DNA from: Sinomonas sp. P10A9
GTDB lineage: Bacteria > Actinomycetota > Actinomycetes > Actinomycetales > Micrococcaceae
Length of the DNA: 64,000 bases
Direction: 5' to 3'
NCBI RefSeq assembly: GCF_041022165.1
Contig: NZ_CP163302.1
Coordinates: 1,736,001 to 1,800,000 of the forward strand
The notes beneath the pieces are model-generated. The model was not told where the DNA came from, did not search any database, and saw nothing but the letters and a program-made list of their open reading frames with translations. Of this stretch, positions 19,559 through 28,543 are shown one piece after another; position 1 is the stretch's first letter; each line of letters begins with the position of its first letter. The position numbers were made by a program, and so were the translations under genes.

Positions 19559-20284
19559 TCATCCGTTCCAGCGGTACTCGTTCTCGGGCCGGCCCGGCGC
19601 GCCGTAGCGCGCGGATCTTGCCACCTCGCCCGTATCTGCGAGGTGTTCGAGGTAGCGCCGGGCCGTCACCCGGGAGACTCCGACGGCTTCCGTGACTTCG
19701 GCCGCCGAGGCGGCACCACGATGCGTGCGCAGGAACTCGCGCACCGATTCGAGGGTGCCCGCGGAGAGGCCCTTGGGCAGCGGCCGGGCAATGGGTGCGC
19801 GAAGGGCCGCGAGTGCGTCATCGACGGCCGCCTGCGAGGTCTGTCCGCCGGCCCCGGCGAGGGCCTCGTGGTAGACGCGGTAGTGCTCGAGGCGCTCGGC
19901 GAAGGCCGCGAACGTGAACGGCTTGATGAGGTACTGCACGACGCCGACGGAGATGGCGCGCCGAACCACCGGCAGTTCGCGTACCGCGGTGATCGCAATG
20001 ATGTCCACCGCGTGCCCGGCAGCCCTCATACGGCGTCCCACATCGAGACCGTGCAGGTCGGGGAGGTTCATGTCGAGCAGCACGAGGTCCACCGGGGTTC
20101 CCGCAGCGGCGAGCTGGCCTGCGAGCCGGAGGGCGGACGCGCCGTCGTGCGCCGTCCCGATGTGGAGGAAACCGGGGACGCGCCCCACATAGGTGGCGTG
20201 CGCTTCAGCCGCGATCGGCTCGTCCTCGACCACGAGGACGCGGATCGCGGTGACGTCCGGCCCTGCTCCGGTCCGCGGGCTCAT
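19559..20284 (-). CDS. Response regulator, CitB/DcuR type
   Basis: It has 241 residues. The receiver domain has acidic pocket VVEDEP, phospho-acceptor Asp71 in LVLLDMNLPDLHG, the Thr switch in IIAITAV and Lys in YLIKPFTF. The C-terminal domain is a CitB-type helix-turn-helix (SAAEVTEAVGVSRVTARRYLEHL). The start ATG 20284 overlaps the kinase stop by 4 nt (ATGA), so they are coupled. With dctA next door it probably activates dicarboxylate uptake genes. Confidence 0.94.
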   Translation of the reverse strand: MSPRTGAGPDVTAIRVLVVEDEPIAAEAHATYVGRVPGFLHIGTAHDGASALRLAGQLAAAGTPVDLVLLDMNLPDLHGLDVGRRMRAAGHAVDIIAITAVRELPVVRRAISVGVVQYLIKPFTFAAFAERLEHYRVYHEALAGAGGQTSQAAVDDALAALRAPIARPLPKGLSAGTLESVREFLRTHRGAASAAEVTEAVGVSRVTARRYLEHLADTGEVARSARYGAPGRPENEYRWNG

Positions 20285-21951
20285 GCTGCGGACTCCTTCC
20301 TGGGCAGGACCACGGTGAACACGGCGCCGGCCCGGCGGGAGACGGTGAGGCTCCCCCCGAGGCGCTCCACCGAGCGCTTGACGAGCGCGAGGCCCAGCCC
20401 CCGTCCATGGCCCGTCTGGGGCTTGGTCGAATACCCGAACCTGAGGATCTCGTCGGTCTCGTTCTCGCGGATGCCCGGCCCGGAGTCTGCGACCTCTATG
20501 ACGATCGATCCCTCGTGCTCGACGATCTCAAGGGACACCCAGCGGGGGGTGCTGCCCGCTGCGGCGGCGTCGATCGCGTTGTCGACGAGATTGCCGACGA
20601 TCGTGACGAGGTCTGCCGGTGCGAGGCCCGAGCCGGCCACCGACGCAGTGGCCTCCGCGTCGAGCCGGATCCCGCGCTCATTGGCCTGGGCTGCCTTGCC
20701 CATGATGAGTGCGGCGACGATGGGTTCGTCGACCGAGACAACAAGCTCGTCGGCGAGGGACTGGCTCAGGCGCAGGTCGTCGGTCGCGAAGGCGAGCGCC
20801 CGCTCCGTCTGCCCGAGCTCGAGGAGCGAGACGATCGTGTGCAGGCGGTTTGCATGCTCGTGCGTTTGGCTGCGGAGTGCGTCCGAGAGCGTCCTCATGG
20901 TCTGGAGCTCGCTGCCGAGGGCCTCGATCTCCGTCTGGTCGCGCAGAGTCGCGACGGCTCCGAGTACCCTGCCGCGGCGCCCCTCCTGCGAGACCGCCGG
21001 TTCCTGGTTGACCACGAGGACCCTCTCGCCCGTCAGATGGATCTCGTCTCGCGCAGTGCGCCCGCTCGCGAGCAGCTCGCGGAGGCTACCGGGGATGCCG
21101 AGGCTGCCCAGAGTGGGCAGCGGTGCAGGCAGACCGGTGCCGGAGCGCGGCGCGGGCCGCCGGGGGTCGTTGCGCGGGGGGTAGTTGCGCGAGCCGGCGT
21201 CGTCGTCCGGAATGCCCAGCAGCCGCGAGGCCTGGTCATTGCGGATCACTACCTGCCCCTTCCCATCCACGAGGATCACGCCCTCGCGGACGGAGTGCAG
21301 CACCGACTCGTAGTAGGCGAAGAGCTGGCCGAGCTGCTCTGGGCCATAGCCGCGCGTCACCCTCGAGAGGTAGCGTCCCACGGCGAACGCGCCGAGGGAG
21401 CCGAGAGCGAGCACGACGGCGGCGATCGCCAGGAGGGCCGGCAGGCGGCCCGCCGTGGCCACCTCAATGGCGCTCACCTTGACGCCGGCGGCGACCATGC
21501 CCACCACCGCAGTACCCTCCATGATCGGCACGATCGTGCGCACCGACGGGCCCAGAGTGCCCGCGGTCTCCTCGGTGAACGGATGGCCGGCGAGCGCCTC
21601 ATCGATGCTTCCGATGTACTTCCCGCCGATCTCGGCCGGATTCTGGTGGGTCCACCGGGTGCCGTCCGGGGCCATGATCGTGATGAAGTCGAGGCCTGCA
21701 TCCCGGGTCACCTGGACGGCGTACGGCTGGAGGGCGGTGGTCGGATCGACCGCCCGCGCGCGAGTCGCGGCATCGCGGACCACGGGGCTGTCCGCGATCG
21801 CGGCGGCGACCGCCAGCGTCCGCTTGGCAGCCTGCTGCTGCGATTGGTCGCGGGCGTCGACGTACATGGCCGTCCCTACGAACGCCGTGAGGAGCACGAC
21901 GGCGAGCACGAGGGTCCAGAGCATCCGTGCGGCGAGGCTCAGGGGGCGCAT
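20281..21951 (-). CDS. Sensor histidine kinase, CitA/DcuS type
   Basis: It has 556 residues. TM1 is about 9-29, a periplasmic Cache/PAS sensor about 30-168, TM2 about 171-192, a cytoplasmic PAS about 205-340, the phospho-His (His364) in QTHEHANRLHTIVSLL, then HATPase boxes NLVDNAIDAA, DSGPGI and GRGLGLALVK. The CitA/DcuS family senses citrate or C4-dicarboxylates. An unusual Pro/Arg-rich insertion (about 256-284) splits the cytoplasmic PAS. ATG 21951 has GAGGAGG upstream; an open frame extends further but has no transmembrane logic. Confidence 0.94.
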   Translation of the reverse strand: MRPLSLAARMLWTLVLAVVLLTAFVGTAMYVDARDQSQQQAAKRTLAVAAAIADSPVVRDAATRARAVDPTTALQPYAVQVTRDAGLDFITIMAPDGTRWTHQNPAEIGGKYIGSIDEALAGHPFTEETAGTLGPSVRTIVPIMEGTAVVGMVAAGVKVSAIEVATAGRLPALLAIAAVVLALGSLGAFAVGRYLSRVTRGYGPEQLGQLFAYYESVLHSVREGVILVDGKGQVVIRNDQASRLLGIPDDDAGSRNYPPRNDPRRPAPRSGTGLPAPLPTLGSLGIPGSLRELLASGRTARDEIHLTGERVLVVNQEPAVSQEGRRGRVLGAVATLRDQTEIEALGSELQTMRTLSDALRSQTHEHANRLHTIVSLLELGQTERALAFATDDLRLSQSLADELVVSVDEPIVAALIMGKAAQANERGIRLDAEATASVAGSGLAPADLVTIVGNLVDNAIDAAAAGSTPRWVSLEIVEHEGSIVIEVADSGPGIRENETDEILRFGYSTKPQTGHGRGLGLALVKRSVERLGGSLTVSRRAGAVFTVVLPRKESAA

Positions 21952-22015
21952 CGGATCTCTCACCTCCTCGTGGTCAACGCAGCGGCGTCGTTCGCCCTGC
22001 GTTGGATCGGACCGC

Positions 22016-22035
22016 ACTGGATCGAACTGGATCGA
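22016..22035. repeat. Two tandem copies of ACTGGATCGA
   Basis: A 10-bp tandem duplication, with a related GTTGGATCGG just upstream at 22001-22010, in the 211-bp gap between the sensor kinase and dctA. Roughly one-helical-turn spacing makes it a candidate response-regulator site, but no consensus is known to me. Confidence 0.4.
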
Positions 22036-22162
22036 ACGGCTGTGACCAATATGACCGCAACGGTGAGGTCTGTCACAGCATCGACCAGAGTGGACCGTGT
22101 TCTGGCCCACAGGGGTCAACCGTCAAGGTATCAAGTCACCGAACCTACCCTAGGAGCACCCC

Positions 22163-23578
22163 GTGGCACTGTCGCCAACGGCACCGGACGCGTCACCGGT
22201 CAAGAAGAAGCCGGCCGACCGCACGCATTGGCTCTACATCGCCGTCATCGTCGCCGTGGTCCTCGGCGTCGTCGTCGGCCTCGTCTTCCCCGGCAAGGAC
22301 GGACTCGCCGCGAACCTCAAGCCGCTCGGCGACGGCTTCGTGGCCCTCATCAAGATGATGATCGCGCCGGTCATCTTCTGCACGATCGTGCTCGGCATCG
22401 GCTCGATCGCCAAGGCGACGACGGTGGGCAAGGTCGGCGGCCTGGCCCTGGTGTACTTCATGGTCATGAGCACGTTCGCCCTCGCGATCGGTCTCGTGGT
22501 GGGCAACGTGGTCCATCCCGGTGAAGGCCTGAACCTCAAGGACGCAACCTACAAGGCGACCGAGTCTGCTGACACGACGAACTTCCTCCTGGGCATCATC
22601 CCGAACACGCTGCTGTCCTCGCTCACGTCGGGCCAGATCCTCCAGACGCTGTTCGTGGCGCTCCTTGTCGGCTTCGCGCTCCAGCGCATGGGCAAGACCG
22701 GCGCGATGCTGCTCGAGTTCATCCGACAGGCGCAGGTGCTCGTGTTCCGCATCCTCATCATGGTCATGTGGCTCGCGCCGATCGGCGCCTTCGGTGCCAT
22801 CGCCGCTGTGGTGGGCGCTACGGGCTGGAAGGCCGTCCTGAGCCTTCTGACGCTCATGATCGCGTTCTACATCACGTGCATCCTGTTCGTCGTCGTTGTT
22901 CTCGGCACGATCCTGAAGGTTGTTTCGGGCGTGAACATCTTCAAGCTCATGAAGTACCTGGGCCGCGAGTACCTCATCATCGTGTCGACGTCCTCGTCCG
23001 AGGCCGCCCTTCCTCGCCTCATCGCCAAGATGGAGCACCTCGGTGTGTCGAAGCCGGTGGTCGGCGTGACGGTCCCGACCGGCTACTCGTTCAACCTCGA
23101 CGGCACCGCGATCTACCTGACGATGGCCTCCCTGTTCATCGCTTCCGCCATGGGCCAGCCTCTCGCCCTCGGCGAGCAGATCGGGCTCCTCGTGTTCATG
23201 ATCATCGCCTCGAAGGGTGCGGCGGGCGTCTCCGGCGCCGGTCTCGCTACCCTCGCCGGCGGCCTGCAGGCCCACGCCCCGCAGCTTGTGGGCGGCGTGT
23301 CCTTCATCGTGGGCATCGACCGCTTCATGTCCGAGGCTCGCGCACTGACGAACTTCACCGGCAACGCGGTCGCGACCGTGCTCATGGGCACGTGGACCAA
23401 GGAGATTGACCGCGACCGTGTGGGCGAGGTCCTCGGCGGCCGGCGGCCGTTCGACGAGACCACGATGCTCGCGGGCCACGGCCACGGCCACGGCGGCGCG
23501 TCCGAGGACGAGAGCCTCACGGGACCGAGTGCGGCGGCGACGCCCGGCCCTGCCGGCGAGGAGCTCAGCCGCGTCTGA
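22163..23578 (+). CDS. dctA: C4-dicarboxylate/proton (cation) symporter DctA
   Basis: Imports succinate, fumarate and malate. It has 471 residues, the DAACS (SLC1-like) fold with about eight membrane helices and two hairpins: serine-rich hairpin VSTSSSEAALPR, GYSFNLDGTAIY, SKGAAGVSGAG, and the substrate-binding NFTGNAVATV. Start GTG 22163 has TAGGAG 6 bp upstream. The C-terminal tail contains GHGHGHGG, possibly metal-binding. Divergent from the CitA/CitB-type system that probably regulates it. Confidence 0.95.
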   Translation: MALSPTAPDASPVKKKPADRTHWLYIAVIVAVVLGVVVGLVFPGKDGLAANLKPLGDGFVALIKMMIAPVIFCTIVLGIGSIAKATTVGKVGGLALVYFMVMSTFALAIGLVVGNVVHPGEGLNLKDATYKATESADTTNFLLGIIPNTLLSSLTSGQILQTLFVALLVGFALQRMGKTGAMLLEFIRQAQVLVFRILIMVMWLAPIGAFGAIAAVVGATGWKAVLSLLTLMIAFYITCILFVVVVLGTILKVVSGVNIFKLMKYLGREYLIIVSTSSSEAALPRLIAKMEHLGVSKPVVGVTVPTGYSFNLDGTAIYLTMASLFIASAMGQPLALGEQIGLLVFMIIASKGAAGVSGAGLATLAGGLQAHAPQLVGGVSFIVGIDRFMSEARALTNFTGNAVATVLMGTWTKEIDRDRVGEVLGGRRPFDETTMLAGHGHGHGGASEDESLTGPSAAATPGPAGEELSRV

Positions 23579-23641
23579 GCAGCAGTCTGAAACCCGCATC
23601 CGGGTATGAAACCCAGATCCTTCTGGAGGTCATCTCCTGTA

Positions 23642-23663
23642 GGTCATTGTCCGCACAATGACC
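23642..23663. terminator. Hairpin GGTCATTGT-CCGC-ACAATGACC after dctA
   Basis: Perfect 9-bp arms with a 4-nt loop, 64 bp past the dctA stop. There is no T-run after it, so it may be a weak terminator or an operator. The rest of the 239-bp gap to the parA leader ORF has no gene I can support. Confidence 0.5.
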
Positions 23664-23817
23664 CTCGGGAGGTGACCTTCAGGCGCGTCCGGGACGGCGA
23701 GAAGAGACCAACCTTGAAGTTCAACTTGAGGGTAAGGCGCGCCGGTGGGGCACTTGTCAAGGTCCGCATGGTCCGTGTCGCCCGTGTGTAGGCTGTGGTG
23801 TCAAGGAGGCTGCAGGC

Positions 23818-23862
23818 ATGCCAAACGCCGCTAACGAATCGAAAGTGTGGATGGATACGTGA
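23818..23862 (+). CDS. 14-codon leader ORF coupled to parA
   Basis: ATG 23818 follows the strongest ribosome site of the area (AAGGAGG, about 8 bp upstream) and encodes MPNAANESKVWMDT. Its stop TGA (23860-23862) overlaps the GTG start of parA at 23859 (GTGA). parA itself has no good ribosome site. The simplest reading is a leader peptide that delivers ribosomes to parA by termination-reinitiation. Confidence 0.55.
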   Translation: MPNAANESKVWMDT

Positions 23863-24770
23863 GCACAGAGCAAAGCGCAGCGACTCTGGACGGCATCTCC
23901 GACACCCTTGACGAGGGACAGGACGGCGTTGAGCTCGGCCCCACCGGCCGACCCCTGCGGGACTTCCCGGAGCCAGCGCCTCTGGAGTCCCATGGCCCGG
24001 CCCGCATCATCGCGATGGTCAATCAGAAGGGCGGCGTCGGGAAGACCACATCGGCCATCAATCTGGCGGCCGCGCTCGCCGAGTACGGCCGCAAGGTCCT
24101 GCTCGTCGATTTCGACCCGCAGGGTGCCGCCTCGGCGGGCTTCGGCATCAACCCCCATGAGCTAGATACGACCGTCTACAACGTCATGATGGACCGCCAC
24201 GTCGACGTCCATGAGGCCATCCGCCACACGGACGAGCCGAATGTCGACCTCCTCCCGGCCAACATCGATCTGTCGGCGGCCGAGGTCCAGCTCGTGAATG
24301 AGGTGGCCCGCGAACAGGTCCTTGCGAGCTCGCTCCGAACCGTCGAGGACGACTACGACGTCATCCTCATCGACTGCCAGCCCTCCCTCGGCCTCCTCAC
24401 GGTCAACGCGCTGACCGCGGCGCACGGCGTGATTATCCCCCTTATCTGCGAGTTCTTCGCGCTGCGTGCCGTCGCACTCCTGGTCGAGACCATCGAGAAG
24501 GTCCAGGATCGTCTCAACCCGCGCCTGACGGTGGACGGCGTTCTGGCCACGATGTACGACGCACGCACGCTTCACAGCCGAGAGGTCCTGGCCCGCCTCG
24601 TCGAGGCGTTCGGCGACAAGGTCTTCGAGACGGTCATCAAGCGCACCATCAAGTTCGCTGACGCGACCGTGGCCGCCGAGCCCATCACGCGCTACGCATC
24701 GAACCACCCGGGCGCCGAGGCATACCGCAGCCTGGCCCGCGAGCTCGTGGCCCGCGGTGGAGCTCCCTGA
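23859..24770 (+). CDS. parA: Chromosome-partitioning ATPase ParA (scpAB-linked Soj-type)
   Basis: It has 303 residues with a deviant Walker A, NQKGGVGKTTSAINLAAAL; Walker A' VDFDPQGAAS and Walker B ILIDCQPSLGLLT. This is a Soj/ParA ATPase. In actinobacteria this copy lies with scpAB rather than with parB. Start GTG 23859 overlaps the stop of the 14-codon leader; GTG 23847 is a less likely alternative. The 3' end overlaps scpA by 14 bp, so parA-scpA-scpB are translationally linked. The first 50 residues are acidic and low complexity. Confidence 0.93.
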   Translation: MSTEQSAATLDGISDTLDEGQDGVELGPTGRPLRDFPEPAPLESHGPARIIAMVNQKGGVGKTTSAINLAAALAEYGRKVLLVDFDPQGAASAGFGINPHELDTTVYNVMMDRHVDVHEAIRHTDEPNVDLLPANIDLSAAEVQLVNEVAREQVLASSLRTVEDDYDVILIDCQPSLGLLTVNALTAAHGVIIPLICEFFALRAVALLVETIEKVQDRLNPRLTVDGVLATMYDARTLHSREVLARLVEAFGDKVFETVIKRTIKFADATVAAEPITRYASNHPGAEAYRSLARELVARGGAP

Positions 24771-25785
24771 CATTCAGCCGACCCAGGCGGCAGAGACCGC
24801 TGCGGTTCAGCCGATCGTCGCGGGGTCGACTGCCGCAGCGTTGGCTACCGCGGGGCAAAACGCAGCCGGCTTCGAGGTTCATCTGGCAAACTTCACGGGT
24901 CCTTTCGACCTGCTGCTCGGGCTCATCGCGAAGCACCGGCTCGATATCACCGAACTCGCGCTGGCCACGGTCACGGACGACTTCATCGCCTACTCCCACG
25001 CGCTCCGGGCCAAAGGTGAAGACTGGGGCCTTGACGAGGCAAGCGAATTCCTCGTCATCGCCGCAACCCTGCTCGACCTCAAGGCCGCCCGCCTCCTGCC
25101 GCAGGGCGAGGTCGAAGACGAGGAGGACGTGGCCCGTCTCGAGGCCCGTGACCTCCTGTTCGCGCGACTCCTGCAGTACAAGGCCTTCAAGGAGATCGCG
25201 GGCATCTTCGCCGAGACCCTCGATGCGGAGTCGCGCCGCTTCCCGCGGTCGGTGACGCTGGAAGCGGGCTTTGCCGCACTCCTGCCCGAACTCGTCTGGC
25301 GGCACACCCCCGCGGAGTTCGCTGACCTCGCCGCCAAGGCGTTCGCCCCGAAGGAGGCCCCGCCCACCGAGGTGGGGATCGACCATCTCCACGCACCGCC
25401 CGTGAGCGTGCGCGAGCAGGCAGAGCTTCTCGGATTCAGGCTTCAGGCGTCGGGCCCGCTGAGTTTCCGCTCGCTGACGTCTGACGCCGAATCGCGGCTC
25501 GTGGTCGTGGCCCGTTTCCTCGCCCTGCTCGAACTGTTCCGCGACCGCGCGGTCGCGTTCGAACAGGCTGGCCCCCTCGCCGAGCTCAGCGTGCGCTGGA
25601 CGGCGGGGGAGGAGTGGTCGTCGGAGCACCTGAGCGAGGAGTACGACGACGGTGGGGCGCCACTGCCGGCAGGGCTCACGGAGTCGGTGCCGGGGGAAGA
25701 GACCGCGGGAGAGAGTGCGGAAGAGACCGGGGGCAAGAGTGCGGAACACATGATCGGCGACAGGGAGGAACAGCATGCAAGCTGA
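24757..25785 (+). CDS. scpA: Segregation and condensation protein A (kleisin)
   Basis: It bridges SMC heads in bacterial condensin. It has 342 residues. The N-terminal kleisin signature is FTGPFDLLLGLIAKHRLDI, followed by EFLVIAATLLDLKAARLLP; the C-terminal winged helix includes VVVARFLALLELFRD. The tail is acidic and contains a 24-bp tandem duplication (25696-25743) encoding two similar E-E-T-A/G-G units. It overlaps parA by 14 bp upstream and scpB by 11 bp downstream. Confidence 0.96.
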   Translation: MELPDIQPTQAAETAAVQPIVAGSTAAALATAGQNAAGFEVHLANFTGPFDLLLGLIAKHRLDITELALATVTDDFIAYSHALRAKGEDWGLDEASEFLVIAATLLDLKAARLLPQGEVEDEEDVARLEARDLLFARLLQYKAFKEIAGIFAETLDAESRRFPRSVTLEAGFAALLPELVWRHTPAEFADLAAKAFAPKEAPPTEVGIDHLHAPPVSVREQAELLGFRLQASGPLSFRSLTSDAESRLVVVARFLALLELFRDRAVAFEQAGPLAELSVRWTAGEEWSSEHLSEEYDDGGAPLPAGLTESVPGEETAGESAEETGGKSAEHMIGDREEQHAS

Positions 25786-26329
25786 CGGTGGCATCGGCGC
25801 GGCCCTCGAAGCAGTCCTCATGGTCGTCGACGAGCCCGTGAGCGCAGCCGAGCTGGCAGCGACGCTCGAAGTTCCCCAGCCCGAGGTTGAGCATGCCCTG
25901 GCTGCCCTCGCGGCTGAGTATGCCGCGCAGGGAAGGGGCTTCGAGCTGCGTGCGGTGGCAGGAGGGTGGCGCTTCTACTCTCGCCCCGAGTTCGCCGACA
26001 TCGTCTCGAAGTACGTCCTCGAGGGTCAGACCGCGCGTCTCACCCAGGCTGCGCTCGAGACTCTGGCTGTCATTGCGTACCGCCAGCCCGTGGCCCGATC
26101 GCGTGTTGCGGCGATCCGTGGTGTCAACGTCGACTCGGTGGTCAAGACCCTCGTGACCCGTGGCCTCATTGAGGATGCGGGCAACGACCCGGAGTCAGGG
26201 GCCATTCTGTACCAGACGACGTCGTACTTCCTGGAACGCCTCGGAATCGGATCTGCAGAAGACTTGCCACGGCTTTCGCCGCACCTTCCGGGCCTCGACG
26301 AGCTCGAGGCGATCGACGGCGCGTACTAG
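25775..26329 (+). CDS. scpB: Segregation and condensation protein B
   Basis: Winged-helix partner of ScpA in the SMC complex. It has 184 residues with conserved ALEAVLMVVDEPVSAAELA, TQAALETLAVIAYRQPVARS, IRGVNVDSVVKTLVTRGLIE and YQTTSYFLERLGI. ATG 25775 overlaps the scpA end, with GGGAGGAAC just upstream. In related genomes rluB follows directly; here a DUF222-HNH gene and a repeat array intervene. Confidence 0.96.
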   Translation: MQADGGIGAALEAVLMVVDEPVSAAELAATLEVPQPEVEHALAALAAEYAAQGRGFELRAVAGGWRFYSRPEFADIVSKYVLEGQTARLTQAALETLAVIAYRQPVARSRVAAIRGVNVDSVVKTLVTRGLIEDAGNDPESGAILYQTTSYFLERLGIGSAEDLPRLSPHLPGLDELEAIDGAY

Positions 26330-26337
26330 CCTTCGCG

Positions 26338-26441
26338 TGGCGCGGTGGTGTCTCGTGCTCGCGTCGCGCGGTGGTGTCTCGTGCTCGAGTCGCGCGGTCG
26401 TGCCTTGTGCACGCGTTGCGCGGTCGTGCCTCGTGCTCGTG
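26338..26441. repeat. 26-bp tandem repeat, four copies
   Basis: Units at 26338-26363, 26364-26389, 26390-26415 and 26416-26441 share the frame TCGCGCGGTSGTGYCTYGTG followed by a variable 6 bp. It starts 9 bp after the scpB stop and fills much of the scpB/DUF222 gap. Divergence rises along the array. No spacers, so not CRISPR. Confidence 0.9.
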
Positions 26442-26544
26442 GCGCGCAGCCAGACCGCCTCAATGGGTGCGGGCATTGGTCTCCTAGGCTCCAGCGCTGA
26501 GCACGGTCCTCGTCGGAAAGGCGTTGAGAAAGTCGGAAAGGCGT

Positions 26545-28356
26545 TTAGAAAGGCGGCGGGTCCTCACTGCGCGGGTAGGTGATGTATGTGCGGCCGGAGG
26601 GCGCCGTCCATTCGAGCGTCCCGGGCGGTCTCGCCGGCACGGGCTCCGATCCTGCGCCGAGCTCGGACGCTGATCCTGTCCTGAGTTCTACCGCCGGCGC
26701 TACGCCCGCGGCCGATGCGTCGTCGAGCGTGGTGACCTCAGTGGCAGTGTCGGTGGCGAGGTGGCGCACGGTCCAGTTGCCGAGGCTCTTGAGACGATGA
26801 TGTTCCGGACAGAGGAGCGCAAGGTTCGCGACGTCCGTGTTGCCGCCATGCTGCCACTCCACGATGTGGTCGGCTTCGCTGGCCGCTGAGGGTTTGTCGC
26901 ACCCCGGGAACCGACAGGTTGCGTCGCGGAGCGCCAGGAACCGGCGCATAGATGCCGTCGGTGCGTAGCTGATCCGGCCGATCGACAGCGGCGCACCGTC
27001 CTTCGCCCCGACTACCATCCTCGACCAGGAGGTGGTCTGCGCCGCGAGCCTCTTTGTCGTTTCCGCGTCGATCGGGCCGTAGCCCAGGATTTCACCGGGT
27101 GCGTCGCTCGTTCCGTTCACGGTTGCTTCGGCGGCGGTGAGGACCAGTTGCATGCGCACGCCGCCCAGAGGAGCTTGCGGCCACCGAGTGTCCGCAGCAC
27201 CCGGGCCCCCAACGCCCGCCCCACCAAGGCCGGGCCCCTCGGTGCCCCCAGCGTCCGGCCCCGCAGCGCGTGCCCCGGGCGCTGGCCACTCACCGCGCCC
27301 AGCGCCGGGCTGGTCAGTGCCGAGCGGGCCGGTGGCAAGGTGACCCATCCCAACGGGACCCATCCCAAGGGGAGCGGAGCCAAGGACGAGGTCGCGGAAG
27401 GCGTCCGCGCGGAGCTGGTTGATGGTGCGGTGCTCGTTCGGGCCGTGGAGGGAGCGCGCGATCGCACCCAACCGGGTGTCGATCAAGGCACCGTCTTCCA
27501 AGGGCAGCAGGGCCGTGGTGCAGCACATGCCGTCCCCGACTGGGCTGACATCAACCCGTCGGCCTGCGACGGCTTTGGACTTCCGCGCGGCGAGGGGCTC
27601 CGCCGCGTAGTCCTCGGCGAGGCGGCGTAGCCGCCGACCCAGTGCTCCCGGGGTGGGGGTGCGCTGCGGATCCATCGGCGCGGCGATCTCGGCTGCGGCC
27701 GCCGCGAAGTCTGCCAGTCGCCCCGCAGGCACGGGTACTGCGGCATCGACAGCAATCGCTGCCCGCTGCCGGTTCAAGCGTCCCTGCCTCATTCCCTCGA
27801 GCACCGGCGCCATCGCCCGATCGGTGAGTGCCCGTGCTTCCTCGATCCGCGCCCTTGCGGTGCGCTGTGGGATGCGCAGCGCAGCGGCGACCTCCGAAGC
27901 GGCCAGCCCTGGAGCCTCGAGTCGCGTCATGAGGTCAGCATCGGCGCCTCCCTCGGCCTTTACGAGTTCAGCCATGATCCAGATGCGACCCGCATCGAGG
28001 CGGGCCTGTGCGGCCTCGGAACGTTCCAGCGCCCGCACGAGGAGAGCGGCATACTCCAACGCGTCACGACGATCGGCGGGGATGGATTCCGACTCCTGGC
28101 CATTCGCCCCGGTGACCCTCCACGACTCGGCGATCTCCCACAGCTCTGCGTCGTCCTGCTCATCCTGCCGCTCTTCCAGGGCTTCAGCGTTCCGGTCCCA
28201 CCACCCGGCGTCGAAGGCGTCCCCATCCAGGCCATCCGCATCGACGATGCCCGATTCGGACGAGTCCGTGGAGGCCGAGAAATCGGCCGCGAGCAGGGCG
28301 TACTTGTCCAAGTACTCGTCCCCCCATGACCATTTCCCTTGCAACCACTCGCTCAT
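26545..28356 (-). CDS. DUF222 / HNH endonuclease domain protein (13E12-repeat family)
   Basis: It has 603 residues. The DUF222 region spans about 90-300 (RLDAGRIWIMAELV, RARIEEARALTDRAM), then a Gly/Pro-rich linker of about 70 residues, then the HNH nuclease: CRFPGCDKPSAASEADHIVEW, NLALLCPEHHRLKS. The Cys pairs (CRFPGC) and HH suggest zinc and metal binding. These genes are multicopy in actinobacteria and suspected to be mobile, with unproven targets. It lies antisense between scpB and rluB. Start ATG 28356 is 6 nt after TATACT (leaderless). Confidence 0.87.
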   Translation of the reverse strand: MSEWLQGKWSWGDEYLDKYALLAADFSASTDSSESGIVDADGLDGDAFDAGWWDRNAEALEERQDEQDDAELWEIAESWRVTGANGQESESIPADRRDALEYAALLVRALERSEAAQARLDAGRIWIMAELVKAEGGADADLMTRLEAPGLAASEVAAALRIPQRTARARIEEARALTDRAMAPVLEGMRQGRLNRQRAAIAVDAAVPVPAGRLADFAAAAAEIAAPMDPQRTPTPGALGRRLRRLAEDYAAEPLAARKSKAVAGRRVDVSPVGDGMCCTTALLPLEDGALIDTRLGAIARSLHGPNEHRTINQLRADAFRDLVLGSAPLGMGPVGMGHLATGPLGTDQPGAGRGEWPAPGARAAGPDAGGTEGPGLGGAGVGGPGAADTRWPQAPLGGVRMQLVLTAAEATVNGTSDAPGEILGYGPIDAETTKRLAAQTTSWSRMVVGAKDGAPLSIGRISYAPTASMRRFLALRDATCRFPGCDKPSAASEADHIVEWQHGGNTDVANLALLCPEHHRLKSLGNWTVRHLATDTATEVTTLDDASAAGVAPAVELRTGSASELGAGSEPVPARPPGTLEWTAPSGRTYITYPRSEDPPPF

Positions 28357-28543
28357 GATCCCAGTATAGAACATATCTTCGAACCATGAAGTGAATCATC
28401 GAAGAGAAAGGCTTCAGATGTCCGCTGATTCGAGCCGCGTGCCGGGGCCTCGCGAGGATCGGTTATCCTAGAGGGTGGGCATTCGCCCCATCACTTCAAA
28501 CACGCACCCGAAAGGGCTGCTTCATACTGCAGAGGCATTGGTT

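Noticed and set aside
23606..23791. 61-codon frame in the dctA-parA gap
   Set aside because: Arg/Val-rich, covers the hairpin at 23642, and lacks a ribosome site.
26338..26441. Possible CRISPR array
   Set aside because: The 26-bp units are directly abutting with no spacers and no cas gene nearby; it is a simple tandem repeat.
26160..26582. 140-codon plus-strand frame through the scpB end and the 26-bp repeat
   Set aside because: The open frame comes from the repeat and from scpB in another frame; no ribosome site and no family.
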